From contig NZ_JABDSR010000003.1 in assembly GCF_012976305.1 (NCBI RefSeq), forward strand, positions 1 through 64,000: 64,000 nt of DNA, written 5' to 3'. Of this stretch, positions 17,461-25,740 are shown in pieces. This stretch comes from Peptoniphilus faecalis (GTDB taxonomy: Bacteria > Bacillota > Clostridia > Tissierellales > Peptoniphilaceae). Under the pieces are notes generated by a model. That model had not been told where the DNA came from and did not search any database. It was given only the letters and a program-made list of their open reading frames with translations. A program made the translations under genes and the position numbers. The stretch's first letter is position 1. The number at the start of each line of letters is the position of its first letter.

Positions 17461-17724
17461 ATGACTAAAATTAGGAAAATACCTATGCGTACTTGTGTAG
17501 GTTGTCGTGAACAAAAACCAAAAAAAGATTTAATTAGAGTGGTTAAAAATAAAGAAGATGAAATCTTTATAGATAAAACTGGAAAGGCAAATGGAAGAGG
17601 AGCTTATTTATGTAATGACAAAAATTGTTTAGAAAAAGCGATAAAGTCAAAGGCCCTAAACAGGGCATTTAAGGCAGAAATTAGTGAGGAAGTTTATGAA
17701 AAACTAATTAATTCTGTGGATTAA
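17461..17724 (+). CDS. ylxR: YlxR family RNA-binding protein (RnpM)
   Basis: An 87-residue small basic protein. RTCVGCREQKPKKDLIRVV (residues 10-28) and GRGAYLCNDKNCLEKA are the YlxR family signatures. In Bacillus relatives the protein binds RNase P RNA and modulates its activity. It lies in the conserved nusA-ylxR-infB position. The L7Ae-like ylxQ gene that usually follows is absent; infB starts 24 bp downstream. Confidence 0.92.
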   Translation: MTKIRKIPMRTCVGCREQKPKKDLIRVVKNKEDEIFIDKTGKANGRGAYLCNDKNCLEKAIKSKALNRAFKAEISEEVYEKLINSVD

Positions 17725-17748
17725 GCTTCTTTTGAGGAGGTGTTCAAT

Positions 17749-20055
17749 TTGTCAAAAATTAGAGTGCACGCATTGGCAAAGGAAATTGGTATTACTAGTA
17801 AAGAATTAATTTTAAAATTAAATGAAATGCAAATACCTGTAAAAAACCATATGTCAACTTTAGAAAGTGATGATGAAGAAAAAATAAGAAAATTATACAC
17901 AAAAAATTCTTCTAAGAATGAATATCCTACAAAGAATGATAATTCTAAAAATAGTAGAAATACAAAAGATAAAAGTAAAACTTTAGATTCTAATAAGAAA
18001 AAACAAGCAAAGCATACTAGACATAATGAAGAAAAAAATCAAAAGAGAAATGATTATTTAGATAAAGATTCCTTTGATGTAAATAAAAAGGAAGTTCACA
18101 AGAATAAAATTCACAAAACAAAAGAAGAAGATTCTTTTGAAAATGAAAATTTAAATAAAAATAAAAAGAAAAAGTTTAAAAATAATAAAGAAAGTAAAAA
18201 GGAAATTAACAACTCCTATAATAGAGATTTAACCAAGAAAAAGCCGAAGAAAAAAGTTAAATCAAGACACAAAGTGGAAGAAGAAAGCAAAGGAGATGAT
18301 CCTATAATAGTGATTACACCAATTACAGTAAAAGATTTTGCAGATCAACTTGGAGTATCTGTATCTACAGTAATTACGAAATTAATAAGCCTTGGAGTTA
18401 TGGCTAACCAAAATCAAAGTATTGATGAGGATACTTGTGTTCTTTTAGCAGAGGAACTTGGAATAGAAATTGAAATTGAAGAACAAAAACTTGATGATTC
18501 AATTGAAGAGGAATATGGACTATTAAAGAAGGACAAGGAAATAGATTTAAAGACTAGACCACCTGTAGTTACAGTAATGGGACATGTTGACCATGGCAAG
18601 ACATCTCTACTTGATTCAATTAAAAAGACTCATGTAACTCAATCAGAAGCTGGTGGAATTACTCAACATATTGGAGCTTACACAGTTAATTTAGCTGGAA
18701 AGAAAATTACTTTTTTAGACACACCTGGACACGAAGCCTTCACTTCTATGAGGCTTAGAGGAGCTCAAACAACAGATATTGCTGTACTTGTTGTCGCTGC
18801 AGATGATGGCGTAATGCCACAAACTATTGAAGCTATTTCTCACGCAAGATCTGCTGAGGTTCCAATTATTGTTGCAATTACAAAAATTGATAAGCCTGAA
18901 GCCAATCCTGAAAGAGTAAAACAGGAGCTTATGAATGAAAATTTAGTTGCTGAAGAGTGGGGAGGAGATACTATAGTTGTTGGTGTTTCTTCAAAAACTG
19001 GTGAAGGTATTGATGAACTTCTTGAAATGATTCTTCTAGTTGCTGAAATGAGAGAGTTAAAGGCAAATCCTAATAGACGTGCTATTGGTACAATTATCGA
19101 AGCAAACCTAGATAAGAATAAGGGGCCTATGGCCACTGTTCTTATAAAAAATGGTACTTTAAGATTTGGAGATTCAATTGTATCTGGCGTATGTTCAGGA
19201 AGGATTAGAGCAATGGAAGACGATAAGGGCAAGAAAGTTAAAAAAGCTGGGCCTTCTATGCCAGTAGTAATTCTTGGACTTAGCGATGTTCCCAATGCAG
19301 GTGATACAATTTTTGCAGTAAAAGATGATAAAACTGCAAAGGCTATTGCCGATAAAAACGCTGAAATTACTAGAGAAAAAAGACTTAGTCAAACTACAAA
19401 AATTAGTTTGGATAATTTATTCGAAAAAATTTCTGAAGAAGATGTAAAGGAATTAAATATAGTTGTAAAAGCTGATGTAAAGGGTTCTGTCGAAGCATTG
19501 AATCAATCACTTTTAAAACTATCTACAGAAGAAGTTAAAATTTCAATTATTCACTCTGGAGTTGGTGGAATTAACGAATCTGACGTAACACTTGCCTCTG
19601 CATCAAATGCAATTGTAATTGGATTTAATGTAAGACCAAACATAAACGCTATAGAACTTGCTAAGAGTGAAGACGTTGAAATTAGAACTTACAGAGTAAT
19701 ATATGAAATCATAAACGACATTGAACAAGCAGCAAAGGGTATGCTTGATCCAGATATTGTAGAAGAAATTCTTGGAAGATGTGAAATTAGACAAACATTT
19801 AAACTTCCTAACAATCAAATGGTTGCAGGTATATATGTTTTAAATGGTAAAATTTTAAGGAACTCCAAGGTAAAAGTTCTTAGAGATGACGTAGTTATTC
19901 ATGAAGGTGATATCTCTTCTCTAAAGAGATTTAAAGACGATGTAAAGGAACTTGCTACTGGATTTGAGGGTGGTCTTGTAATCGATGGTTTCAACGATAT
20001 TAAAGAAGGAGACCTTCTTGAATCCTATATAATAAAGGAAGTTAAGAGATCATAA
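17749..20055 (+). CDS. infB: Translation initiation factor IF-2
   Basis: About 768 residues. The N-terminal domain (RVHALAKEIGI) is followed by a long Lys/Asn-rich low-complexity linker (about 55-185), then the second N-domain, and the GTPase: GHVDHGKTSLLDS near 280, DTPGHEAFTSMRLRG near 326 and ITKIDKPEANP near 380. Domains II-IV complete the protein. I choose TTG 17749 because GAGGAGGTG ends 6 nt before it; a GTG at 17740 lies inside that site. It overlaps rbfA by one base (TAATG). Confidence 0.96.
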   Translation: MSKIRVHALAKEIGITSKELILKLNEMQIPVKNHMSTLESDDEEKIRKLYTKNSSKNEYPTKNDNSKNSRNTKDKSKTLDSNKKKQAKHTRHNEEKNQKRNDYLDKDSFDVNKKEVHKNKIHKTKEEDSFENENLNKNKKKKFKNNKESKKEINNSYNRDLTKKKPKKKVKSRHKVEEESKGDDPIIVITPITVKDFADQLGVSVSTVITKLISLGVMANQNQSIDEDTCVLLAEELGIEIEIEEQKLDDSIEEEYGLLKKDKEIDLKTRPPVVTVMGHVDHGKTSLLDSIKKTHVTQSEAGGITQHIGAYTVNLAGKKITFLDTPGHEAFTSMRLRGAQTTDIAVLVVAADDGVMPQTIEAISHARSAEVPIIVAITKIDKPEANPERVKQELMNENLVAEEWGGDTIVVGVSSKTGEGIDELLEMILLVAEMRELKANPNRRAIGTIIEANLDKNKGPMATVLIKNGTLRFGDSIVSGVCSGRIRAMEDDKGKKVKKAGPSMPVVILGLSDVPNAGDTIFAVKDDKTAKAIADKNAEITREKRLSQTTKISLDNLFEKISEEDVKELNIVVKADVKGSVEALNQSLLKLSTEEVKISIIHSGVGGINESDVTLASASNAIVIGFNVRPNINAIELAKSEDVEIRTYRVIYEIINDIEQAAKGMLDPDIVEEILGRCEIRQTFKLPNNQMVAGIYVLNGKILRNSKVKVLRDDVVIHEGDISSLKRFKDDVKELATGFEGGLVIDGFNDIKEGDLLESYIIKEVKRS

Positions 20056-20408
20056 TGAACAATAAGAGAATTAATAGAATATCTGAAGAAGTAAAGAGAA
20101 TAATTTCAAACATTGTCCAAAACGAATTAAAAGATCCTAGAATTCCTTCAATTACAAGCATTTCTCATGTGGATGTAACTAATGATTTATCTTTTGCCAA
20201 AGTTTATGTTTCTGTACTTGGAAATGATTCTGATAGAGATGAAGCAGTAGAAGGATTAAATTCTGCAAAGGGATTTATAAAAAAAGAATTGGCAAAAAAG
20301 GTTAAATTGAGAGCAATGCCTGAGCTTATTTTTATAAAAGATGATTCCATAGAAAGAGCTCTTGAGCTTGATAAATTAATTGATGAGGTAAATCGTGGAA
20401 ATGATTAA
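20055..20408 (+). CDS. rbfA: Ribosome-binding factor A
   Basis: A 117-residue KH-like RbfA used in late 30S assembly. RINRISEEVKRIISNIVQ at the N-terminus, LKDPRIPSITSISHVDVT and the central AKVYVSVLG are diagnostic. The start overlaps the infB stop (TAATG), a sign of coupled translation, and its 3' end overlaps nrnA. Confidence 0.94.
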   Translation: MNNKRINRISEEVKRIISNIVQNELKDPRIPSITSISHVDVTNDLSFAKVYVSVLGNDSDRDEAVEGLNSAKGFIKKELAKKVKLRAMPELIFIKDDSIERALELDKLIDEVNRGND

Positions 20409-21375
20409 TTTAAAAGAACTTTCTTCTGAATTAAAAAAATTAATTTATGAAAGTGAAAATATTGCAGTTGCATCTCATCTAAATCCAGATGGAGATAATT
20501 TAGGATCAGTAACAGCTATGGTTGGAATGTTAAAAAAACTTGGCAAAAATGCTGTTTATGTTTTAGATGATACAATTCCTAATTCCTTTAAATTTTTGCC
20601 AAATTTATCCTATGCAAAGAGTCCTGACAATATAAACAATGTTTTTGATTTATTCATTGCATTAGACTCCTCTGACGAAAATAGAATGGGCGAGAATATT
20701 AAAAAAATTTTTAAAGCCTCAAAAAAAACTGTTAATATTGACCATCATTTTAGCAATACAAAATTTGCCGATTTAAACATTGTCGACGATAAATCTCCTG
20801 CAACCTGTGAAGTTCTTGCAAGAATTTTTGAATCTCTTGATTTAAAGCTAAACAAAGAAATTGCAACTTCGCTTTTCACTGGACTTTCTACAGATACTGG
20901 CTCCTTTAAATATAGTTCTGTAAATTCAAATACATTTTTAATTGCATCAAATTTATTTAAATATGATATTGATATAAATGAAGTAACAGTAAATGTTTAT
21001 CAAAGTAGATCTAGGCAAAAAACAGATTTATTGATCCGAGCGATGAATTCTATTGAATATTTTGACAATGATAAAATAGCAGTTGTCTTTGTTACAAAGG
21101 ATGATATGGAAAAGTCTAAGGCTGAAAAGGCGGATGCAGACGGCATAGTTGAATTTGTAAGAGATATTGACACTGTTGAACTTGCTGTTTTATTGAAAGA
21201 AAAAGATGACTGTATTAGATTATCACTACGATCAAAGTCTTATATTGATTGCACAAAAGTTGCATCAAAATTTAATGGCGGAGGTCATGTTAGAGCTTCT
21301 GGCGGTACAATTAATCATACAGACTTAAATAAAGCAAAAGAAGATGTAGTAAAAGTAGCTGAAGAACAATTATGA
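20395..21375 (+). CDS. nrnA: DHH-family nanoRNase / pAp phosphatase
   Basis: A 326-residue NrnA-type phosphoesterase that degrades 2-5 nt RNA and dephosphorylates pAp. The DHH motifs are present: SHLNPDGDNLGS (residues 28-39), ALDSSD, NIDHHFSNTKFADLN near 115, and the DHHA1 motif GGGHVRASGG near 298. The frame opens with GTG 20395 after GAGG; an ATG at 20401 is an equally plausible start. It overlaps rbfA by up to 14 nt and truB by 4 nt, in the common Firmicutes order. Confidence 0.92.
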   Translation: MEMINLKELSSELKKLIYESENIAVASHLNPDGDNLGSVTAMVGMLKKLGKNAVYVLDDTIPNSFKFLPNLSYAKSPDNINNVFDLFIALDSSDENRMGENIKKIFKASKKTVNIDHHFSNTKFADLNIVDDKSPATCEVLARIFESLDLKLNKEIATSLFTGLSTDTGSFKYSSVNSNTFLIASNLFKYDIDINEVTVNVYQSRSRQKTDLLIRAMNSIEYFDNDKIAVVFVTKDDMEKSKAEKADADGIVEFVRDIDTVELAVLLKEKDDCIRLSLRSKSYIDCTKVASKFNGGGHVRASGGTINHTDLNKAKEDVVKVAEEQL

Positions 21376-22262
21376 TGGATGGACTTTTAATTTTTGACAA
21401 AGAAAAGGGAATTACTTCTCACGATTTAGTTTATAAAGTTAGAAAAAAGTTAGGCATAAAAAAAGTAGGACACACTGGAACTCTTGATCCATTGGCAACA
21501 GGAGTTCTAGTTATTTCCCTTGGCAAAGCTACAAAGATTAGTGATTATATTTTGTCTAGCGACAAAGTTTATGAGGCAAAAATTAAGCTTGGAATTTTGA
21601 CCGATACCTACGACATAACGGGAAATATTTTGGAGGAAGAGGAAGTTAATTTTACTGAAGATGAAATTAATGAAACTTTAGTTAAATTCACTGGTAAAAT
21701 TTCTCAAAGACCTCCAATTTATTCTGCCCTAAAAGTTAAGGGGAAAAAACTTTATCAATACGCAAGAGAAGGAAAAGATGTTGAAATCAAAAAAAGAGAT
21801 ATAGAAATTTATAAAAATAAACTTATAAATTTTAACGGAAGCGATGAAATTACTGTTTTAGTTGAAGTTTCTAAGGGCACATATATAAGGTCTCTTGCAA
21901 AGGACATTGGAAAATCTCTCGGCACCTTTGGAACTTTAACTGAACTTAGGCGGACAAGAACTGGAAATTTTAAAATTGAAGATTCTATGACAGTTCCTGA
22001 TTTTGAAAAATCAAGTGTTGATGAAATAAAAGAAAAAATACTATCGATGGATTTAGCTCTTAACAATTTAAAAAGATTTGATCTTCCAAGTTATTTTTGT
22101 GAAAAATTTTTAATGGGACAATTTTATAAACTAGATGAAAATCTAATTAATGAAGATTACAGAATTTATTCAGAGGGTAGGTTTTTAGGAATTGGAGAAA
22201 TTAGAAAAAAAGATGGGGATATTTTTCTCAAGATGAAGAAGAAATTAATAGGTGACTTATGA
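21372..22262 (+). CDS. truB: tRNA pseudouridine(55) synthase
   Basis: A 296-residue TruB, which makes the universal pseudouridine 55 of the tRNA T-loop. DGLLIFDKEKGITSHDLV opens the protein, and KVGHTGTLDPLATGVLVI (about 31-48) carries the catalytic Asp. YEAKIKLG, RPPIYSALKVKGKKLYQYAR and SKGTYIRSLAKDIG follow. It overlaps nrnA and ribF by 4 nt each (ATGA). Confidence 0.96.
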   Translation: MMDGLLIFDKEKGITSHDLVYKVRKKLGIKKVGHTGTLDPLATGVLVISLGKATKISDYILSSDKVYEAKIKLGILTDTYDITGNILEEEEVNFTEDEINETLVKFTGKISQRPPIYSALKVKGKKLYQYAREGKDVEIKKRDIEIYKNKLINFNGSDEITVLVEVSKGTYIRSLAKDIGKSLGTFGTLTELRRTRTGNFKIEDSMTVPDFEKSSVDEIKEKILSMDLALNNLKRFDLPSYFCEKFLMGQFYKLDENLINEDYRIYSEGRFLGIGEIRKKDGDIFLKMKKKLIGDL

Positions 22263-23173
22263 AAATAATTGAAATTGACTTAAATTATATTGCAGATGAA
22301 GAATCAGTTATAGCACTTGGAAATTTTGATGGAGTTCACAAAGGACATATTGCACTAATAAATAAGGCAATAGAAAATGCTAAAAAATTAAATATTAAAT
22401 CCAGTATTTTACTTTTTAACGAACACACAGATAACCTTGTAAAATTAGGGAAAAAAGAGATTATTACAAATAATAATACTAAGCTTAAAATTCTAGAAAA
22501 TTTAGGTATAGATTTAATTTATCTTATTAATTTTACAAGGGAATTTATGTCTTATAGCCCAATTAAATTTTTAGATTATTTTTTAGCAAAAAATTTAAAA
22601 ATTAAAGGCGTGGTTGTTGGCTATGACTATACTTATGGATATAAAAAATCTGGAAATGTAGAACTTTTAAATAAAAATAAAAATTTATTTGAATCTATTG
22701 AAGTAATAGATCAAATTTCTTATAATGGCGAAAAAATTTCATCATCTTTAATTCGCAAACTAATTGAAGGCGGAAAAATAAAAGAAGCAAATTTTTTATT
22801 ATCAAGACCTTATAAACTCATTGGAAAGATTATTCATGCTAAGGGATTAGGCAAAAAAATGGGTTATCCAACTGCAAACCTGCAACTAATAGATAATTTT
22901 GTAATACCAAAGTTTGGAGTATATGACTCTGATATTATTATTAAGGGCAAAAGGTTTAAAGCATCTACTAATATTGGGACAAATCCAACTGTTGAAAATG
23001 ATGGAGTAAAAATTGAATCTCACATACTTGATTTTACTAGAGATATTTATGGTTATACCGTAGAACTTGAACTTTTAGATTTTGTAAGACCTGAACTAAA
23101 ATTTAATAGTGTAGAAGAGTTATTTGATCAAATTGAAAAAGATGTTTTAGTTACAAGAAATAGATCTAATTAG
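22259..23173 (+). CDS. ribF: Bifunctional riboflavin kinase / FAD synthetase
   Basis: A 304-residue RibF. The N-terminal FMN adenylyltransferase half shows ALGNFDGVHKGHIALI (residues 19-34) and VGYDYTYG. The C-terminal riboflavin kinase half begins near 180 with IHAKGLGKKMGYPTANLQL and has FGVYDSD and ASTNIGTNPTV. It converts riboflavin to FMN and FAD. Last gene of the rimP operon; I saw no terminator before the rpsU promoter. Confidence 0.95.
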   Translation: MKIIEIDLNYIADEESVIALGNFDGVHKGHIALINKAIENAKKLNIKSSILLFNEHTDNLVKLGKKEIITNNNTKLKILENLGIDLIYLINFTREFMSYSPIKFLDYFLAKNLKIKGVVVGYDYTYGYKKSGNVELLNKNKNLFESIEVIDQISYNGEKISSSLIRKLIEGGKIKEANFLLSRPYKLIGKIIHAKGLGKKMGYPTANLQLIDNFVIPKFGVYDSDIIIKGKRFKASTNIGTNPTVENDGVKIESHILDFTRDIYGYTVELELLDFVRPELKFNSVEELFDQIEKDVLVTRNRSN

Positions 23174-23237
23174 AAAAGATATATGTTACAGAAATAAAAA
23201 AGAGAAGAGATAAGAGTTTTAAAGAGCAAAAATATTA

Positions 23238-23266
23238 TTGAAATTTTGGGATTTATAGAGTATAAT
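23238..23266 (+). promoter_or_regulatory. rpsU-yqeY promoter
   Basis: TTGAAA (23238-23243), 17 bp and TATAAT (23261-23266). The predicted start near 23273 gives a leader of about 45 nt with a small GGCC-GAAA-GGC hairpin before the GAGAGGAGG ribosome binding site. Confidence 0.75.
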
Positions 23267-23317
23267 AAACCTACATTGGCCGAAAGGCTACTCTTTTCTA
23301 CGAGAGGAGGTTAAAAA

Positions 23318-23497
23318 ATGTCCGAAATCAGGGTTGGTGAAAACGAATCTTTAGATAATGCTCTAAAAAGATTCAAAAGACAATGTGCCACAAGTGGAGT
23401 TCTCAAAGAAGTAAGAAAGAGAGAACATTACGAAAAACCAAGTGTTAGAAGGAAGAAAAAATCCGAAGAGGCACGTAGGAAAAAACATAGATATTAA
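23318..23497 (+). CDS. rpsU: 30S ribosomal protein S21
   Basis: A 59-residue basic protein. It starts [20 protein letters not shown] and contains the S21 features [22 protein letters not shown], followed by a lysine/arginine-rich tail ending in KKHRY. GAGAGGAGG stands 7 nt before the ATG. It has its own promoter and is followed 13 bp later by yqeY, its usual partner. Confidence 0.95.
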   Translation: MSEIRVGENESLDNALKRFKRQCATSGVLKEVRKREHYEKPSVRRKKKSEEARRKKHRY

Positions 23498-23510
23498 AGA
23501 GGGTGTTCTT

Positions 23511-23954
23511 ATGTCTCTAAAAGAGAGACTCATGGCTGATTTAAAAGAAGCTATGAAAAGTAAAAATAAACTTCGAAAAGATGTTATCACCATGGTTCGT
23601 GCAGCTATTAAACAAAAAGAAGTAGATGAACGAGTTGAGCTTGATGATTCTGATATTGAAAATATCATTTCAAAACAGCTAAAAGAAAAGAAGTCGTCAA
23701 TTGAAGAGTTTAAGAAGGGTAATAGAGAAGATTTAGTTAAGCAAACTAATGATGAAATCGAAATACTACTTGAATATTTACCTGAGCAATTATCAGATGA
23801 AGAATTAAAAGAAATTATAAAAAAAGTAATTGACGAAAATGAATTAACATCAATGAAGGATATTGGCAAATTAATGAAAAATGTAATGCCTTTAATTAAG
23901 GGTAAAGCAGATGGAAAACAAGTTAATGTTATTGCTAAAGAATTATTAAATTAA
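23511..23954 (+). CDS. yqeY: YqeY / GatB-like domain protein
   Basis: A 147-residue YqeY, the stand-alone version of the helical tRNA-binding tail of GatB. SLKERLMADLKEAMKSKN at the N-terminus and EYLPEQLSDEELKEII near residue 85 are typical. The frame stays open further upstream (to about 23442), but that part lies within rpsU; the ATG at 23511 after GGGTGT gives the family's usual length. Its cellular role is unproven; the link to rpsU is conserved in Firmicutes. Confidence 0.92.
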   Translation: MSLKERLMADLKEAMKSKNKLRKDVITMVRAAIKQKEVDERVELDDSDIENIISKQLKEKKSSIEEFKKGNREDLVKQTNDEIEILLEYLPEQLSDEELKEIIKKVIDENELTSMKDIGKLMKNVMPLIKGKADGKQVNVIAKELLN

Positions 23955-23955
23955 G

Positions 23956-23979
23956 ACTCAGGGATTCCCTGAGTTTTTT
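23956..23979 (+). terminator. yqeY terminator, hit by an IS
   Basis: ACTCAGGG (23956-23963) pairs with CCCTGAGT (23967-23974), followed by six T. The IS begins at the next base, and its 8-bp duplicated target (23972-23979) includes the end of this stem and the T-run, so the terminator is preserved. Confidence 0.85.
23972..23979. repeat. Target site duplication, left copy
   Basis: AGTTTTTT directly left of the IS end at 23980. The same octamer follows the right end at 25456-25463. Eight bp is the usual ISL3 duplication length. Confidence 0.85.
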
Positions 23980-24000
23980 GGCTCTATGTCAAATATTGGG

Positions 24001-24027
24001 GAGACTCGTTAATTCGAGTCTCTCTTT
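24001..24027 (+). terminator. Hairpin at the IS left end
   Basis: GAGACTCG (24001-24008) and CGAGTCTC (24015-24022) form an 8-bp stem with a 6-nt loop, followed by TCTTT. It would stop host transcription entering from yqeY. The relict end at 25471-25507 has the same layout. Confidence 0.55.
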
Positions 24028-24109
24028 CCATTAAAAAATCAATACTTAGGCGCTATTAGAATATCAAAACTAAAATAACTAAAAAATTACTAAAAATAGG
24101 TATAGCAAA

Positions 24110-24129
24110 CAAAACCCCTAGGGGTTTTG
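24110..24129 (-). terminator. Transposase terminator (perfect palindrome)
   Basis: A perfect 20-bp palindrome made of CAAAACCCCT and its reverse complement lies 24 bp beyond the transposase stop. On the minus strand it is followed by a short T-rich stretch, consistent with a terminator for the transposase mRNA. Confidence 0.6.
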
Positions 24130-24153
24130 CGAATTTTCCTGTTTTCCCAACAA

Positions 24154-25332
24154 CTACTTACATGAAAACATAATTCTTTTTCTAAACAAATTGAAATTTT
24201 TCATACCAAAACAATTTCTTTTTAAAGTCTTTATCTTAGTATGAGTACCTTCAAGTGGACCATTAGACCAAGGATAATCAAAAGAATTACATATCTCATC
24301 AAACCAGTTATTAAAAGCAGTGATACAAGATTTAAATTCTTTTAAATCAGATTCTTCAGCTCTTCTTATCCATTCCCTTAAAGATTTAGATGCTCTAACT
24401 CTATTGGGTTGACTTAGAACATATTGGTAAAACAGTTCCTTTAACCTATATGCTAACTTCAAATCGTTGTTTAAATCAAGCATTAAAGAAACTTCTTTAG
24501 CTTGTTCAGTTGTTAAATTAGAAGCAGGTTTTGTAAGTAGACTCCTACTTCTCTTAAAATACTTTCTAAGATTAGAAGAAATATCTTTTTGAATCCTCTT
24601 TCTAACATTCTCTAAAGCCCATGAAACTTGTCTTATGAAGTGATACCTATCAACTATATGGATAGAAGTTTTAAAGAACCTATTCTTAACAGACTTAAAG
24701 GTATTGGACATATCACTTACAAAAAACTTAACTTCTTGCCTCTCCTTGTTAGGAACTTTTTTAAAGTATTTAAACAAAAAGTTCTTATCCCTAGTAGGCA
24801 AAATATCAATGACAGAGTGGTTATCACCATTAAGAAGAGAAGTCTGATACTTAAAACATCCGCTATCTCCTTTAAACTCATCTATACACAATACACTTGA
24901 AAGTTTTGCTCTTGAAACATATAAACAATGTAAAATTCTCAAAACAGTATTAGAAGAAACATTATACCTACTAGCAATAGAAGAGCTAGAATGAAGTTCA
25001 TTAAATTCAGCAACAATAGCAAAAACAAGCCTATAAGCCATAGTGTGACCCTTAGCAATAAAATCAAGTTCTCTTTCAAAACGACAACCACAAGACTTAC
25101 AATCATACCTAGTCTTCTTTAAATGAATAAGACATTTCTTACCATGAATATGAGTATCCTTAATCTTTTGAATCCTATGATCATGAACCCAAATCTTTGT
25201 AGAACCACAGTGAGGACAAGTATCCATCTTTGTAACAGAAGCATGAATGTGAACAAATTCCTTATCCTCACAAAAACTATCAAAAATTACATCTTTAAAA
25301 CCCAACAAATTCATGTTATTATTATTTTGCAC
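24154..25332 (-). CDS. ISL3-family transposase
   Basis: A 392-residue intact transposase. The N-terminal zinc ribbon has CPHCG at residues 39-43 and CKSCGCRFE near 78; a helix-turn-helix follows (IASRYNVSSNTVLRIL). The DDE core shows CIDEFKG near 150, FFVSDMS near 204, VDRYHFIRQ near 230, and the C-terminal NGPLEGTHTKIKTLKRNCFG near 358 with the last Glu. The start is GTG at 25332, 7 nt after AGGAGGTG. The gene opposes the surrounding host genes. I see no frameshift or truncation. Confidence 0.95.
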   Translation of the reverse strand: MQNNNNMNLLGFKDVIFDSFCEDKEFVHIHASVTKMDTCPHCGSTKIWVHDHRIQKIKDTHIHGKKCLIHLKKTRYDCKSCGCRFERELDFIAKGHTMAYRLVFAIVAEFNELHSSSSIASRYNVSSNTVLRILHCLYVSRAKLSSVLCIDEFKGDSGCFKYQTSLLNGDNHSVIDILPTRDKNFLFKYFKKVPNKERQEVKFFVSDMSNTFKSVKNRFFKTSIHIVDRYHFIRQVSWALENVRKRIQKDISSNLRKYFKRSRSLLTKPASNLTTEQAKEVSLMLDLNNDLKLAYRLKELFYQYVLSQPNRVRASKSLREWIRRAEESDLKEFKSCITAFNNWFDEICNSFDYPWSNGPLEGTHTKIKTLKRNCFGMKNFNLFRKRIMFSCK

Positions 25333-25398
25333 TTATATGCACCTCCTAACAAAGTTTGTTGTTATTTTAAGTTTAGGACTAAATGCGTATAAGTGCAA
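25327..25398 (-). promoter_or_regulatory. Transposase promoter inside a start-masking inverted repeat
   Basis: The arm 25327-25341 covers the GTG start codon and pairs in 14 of 15 positions with 25384-25398; the loop is 42 nt and contains the ribosome binding site. On the minus strand TTGCAC (25398-25393) in the outer arm and TAAACT (25375-25370) in the loop are 17 bp apart and are the best promoter match. A transcript from it starts inside the loop and lacks the outer arm; only read-through RNA can fold. Sequence seen, mechanism inferred. Confidence 0.6.
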
Positions 25399-25455
25399 TT
25401 TTTTTACATAAAAATATCTGTTAGAGATTTACTCCCCAACAGATATTATAGAGCC

Positions 25456-25463
25456 AGTTTTTT
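25456..25463. repeat. Target site duplication, right copy
   Basis: AGTTTTTT directly right of the IS end at 25455, identical to 23972-23979. Confidence 0.85.
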
Positions 25464-25470
25464 TAGATTT

Positions 25471-25507
25471 TATGTCAAATTTTGGGGCTCAATAATATTG
25501 AGTCTTT
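25471..25507 (+). repeat. Relict ISL3-like left end
   Basis: TATGTCAAATTTTGGGG (25471-25487) matches the intact IS left end (23985-24001) in 16 of 17 bases. In both copies a hairpin follows: here CTCAAT and ATTGAG around 3 nt, then TC and a T-run. The outermost GGCTC is lost. It is in the same orientation as the intact left end and looks like the remnant of an older related element. Confidence 0.6.
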
Positions 25508-25537
25508 TTTACTGCAAAATCAAATATGTACATAAAT

Positions 25538-25596
25538 AAGTTTACTTAAAACTAATGGTAGTATGAAAAGCATAGTGCATAATTTTAAGTAAACTT
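25538..25596. repeat. Perfect 14-bp inverted repeat pair
   Basis: AAGTTTACTTAAAA (25538-25551) and its exact reverse complement (25583-25596) are separated by 31 bp. The pair lies about 150 bp upstream of the plsX promoter. It could be a small mobile remnant, a regulatory cruciform or paired operators; no protein is linked to it. Confidence 0.6.
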
Positions 25597-25740
25597 CAGA
25601 TCATTTTGTTAAAGGAGAGATTAAATTTTAGCATGGCGAATAAGCTGATTAATTCAAGATTGTTTTCATAGTTTTTTGTGTAAATTTTATTGTATATGTG
25701 TTAAACTTTTATAAGTTAGTATTGTGTTATGTGTTTAGCG

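Larger units (their letters stand above)
23980..25455 (-). mobile_element. Complete ISL3-family insertion sequence (1476 bp)
   Basis: The left end starts GGCTCTATGTCAAATATT and the right end, read inward, starts GGCTCTATAATATCTGTT; 18 of the first 24 bases match, giving imperfect terminal inverted repeats. Perfect 8-bp direct repeats flank it. It carries one intact minus-strand transposase, an internal hairpin at each side of the gene, and a start-masking inverted repeat. It is inserted between yqeY and plsX. An intact gene, conserved ends and perfect duplication suggest a recent and possibly active insertion. Confidence 0.93.

Noticed and set aside
23442-23510. N-terminal extension of YqeY
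   Set aside because: It overlaps rpsU in another frame; ATG 23511 gives the usual family length.
25632-25670. 12-codon ORF upstream of plsX
   Set aside because: The nearest GGAG is 13 nt or more from the ATG, and nothing supports translation.
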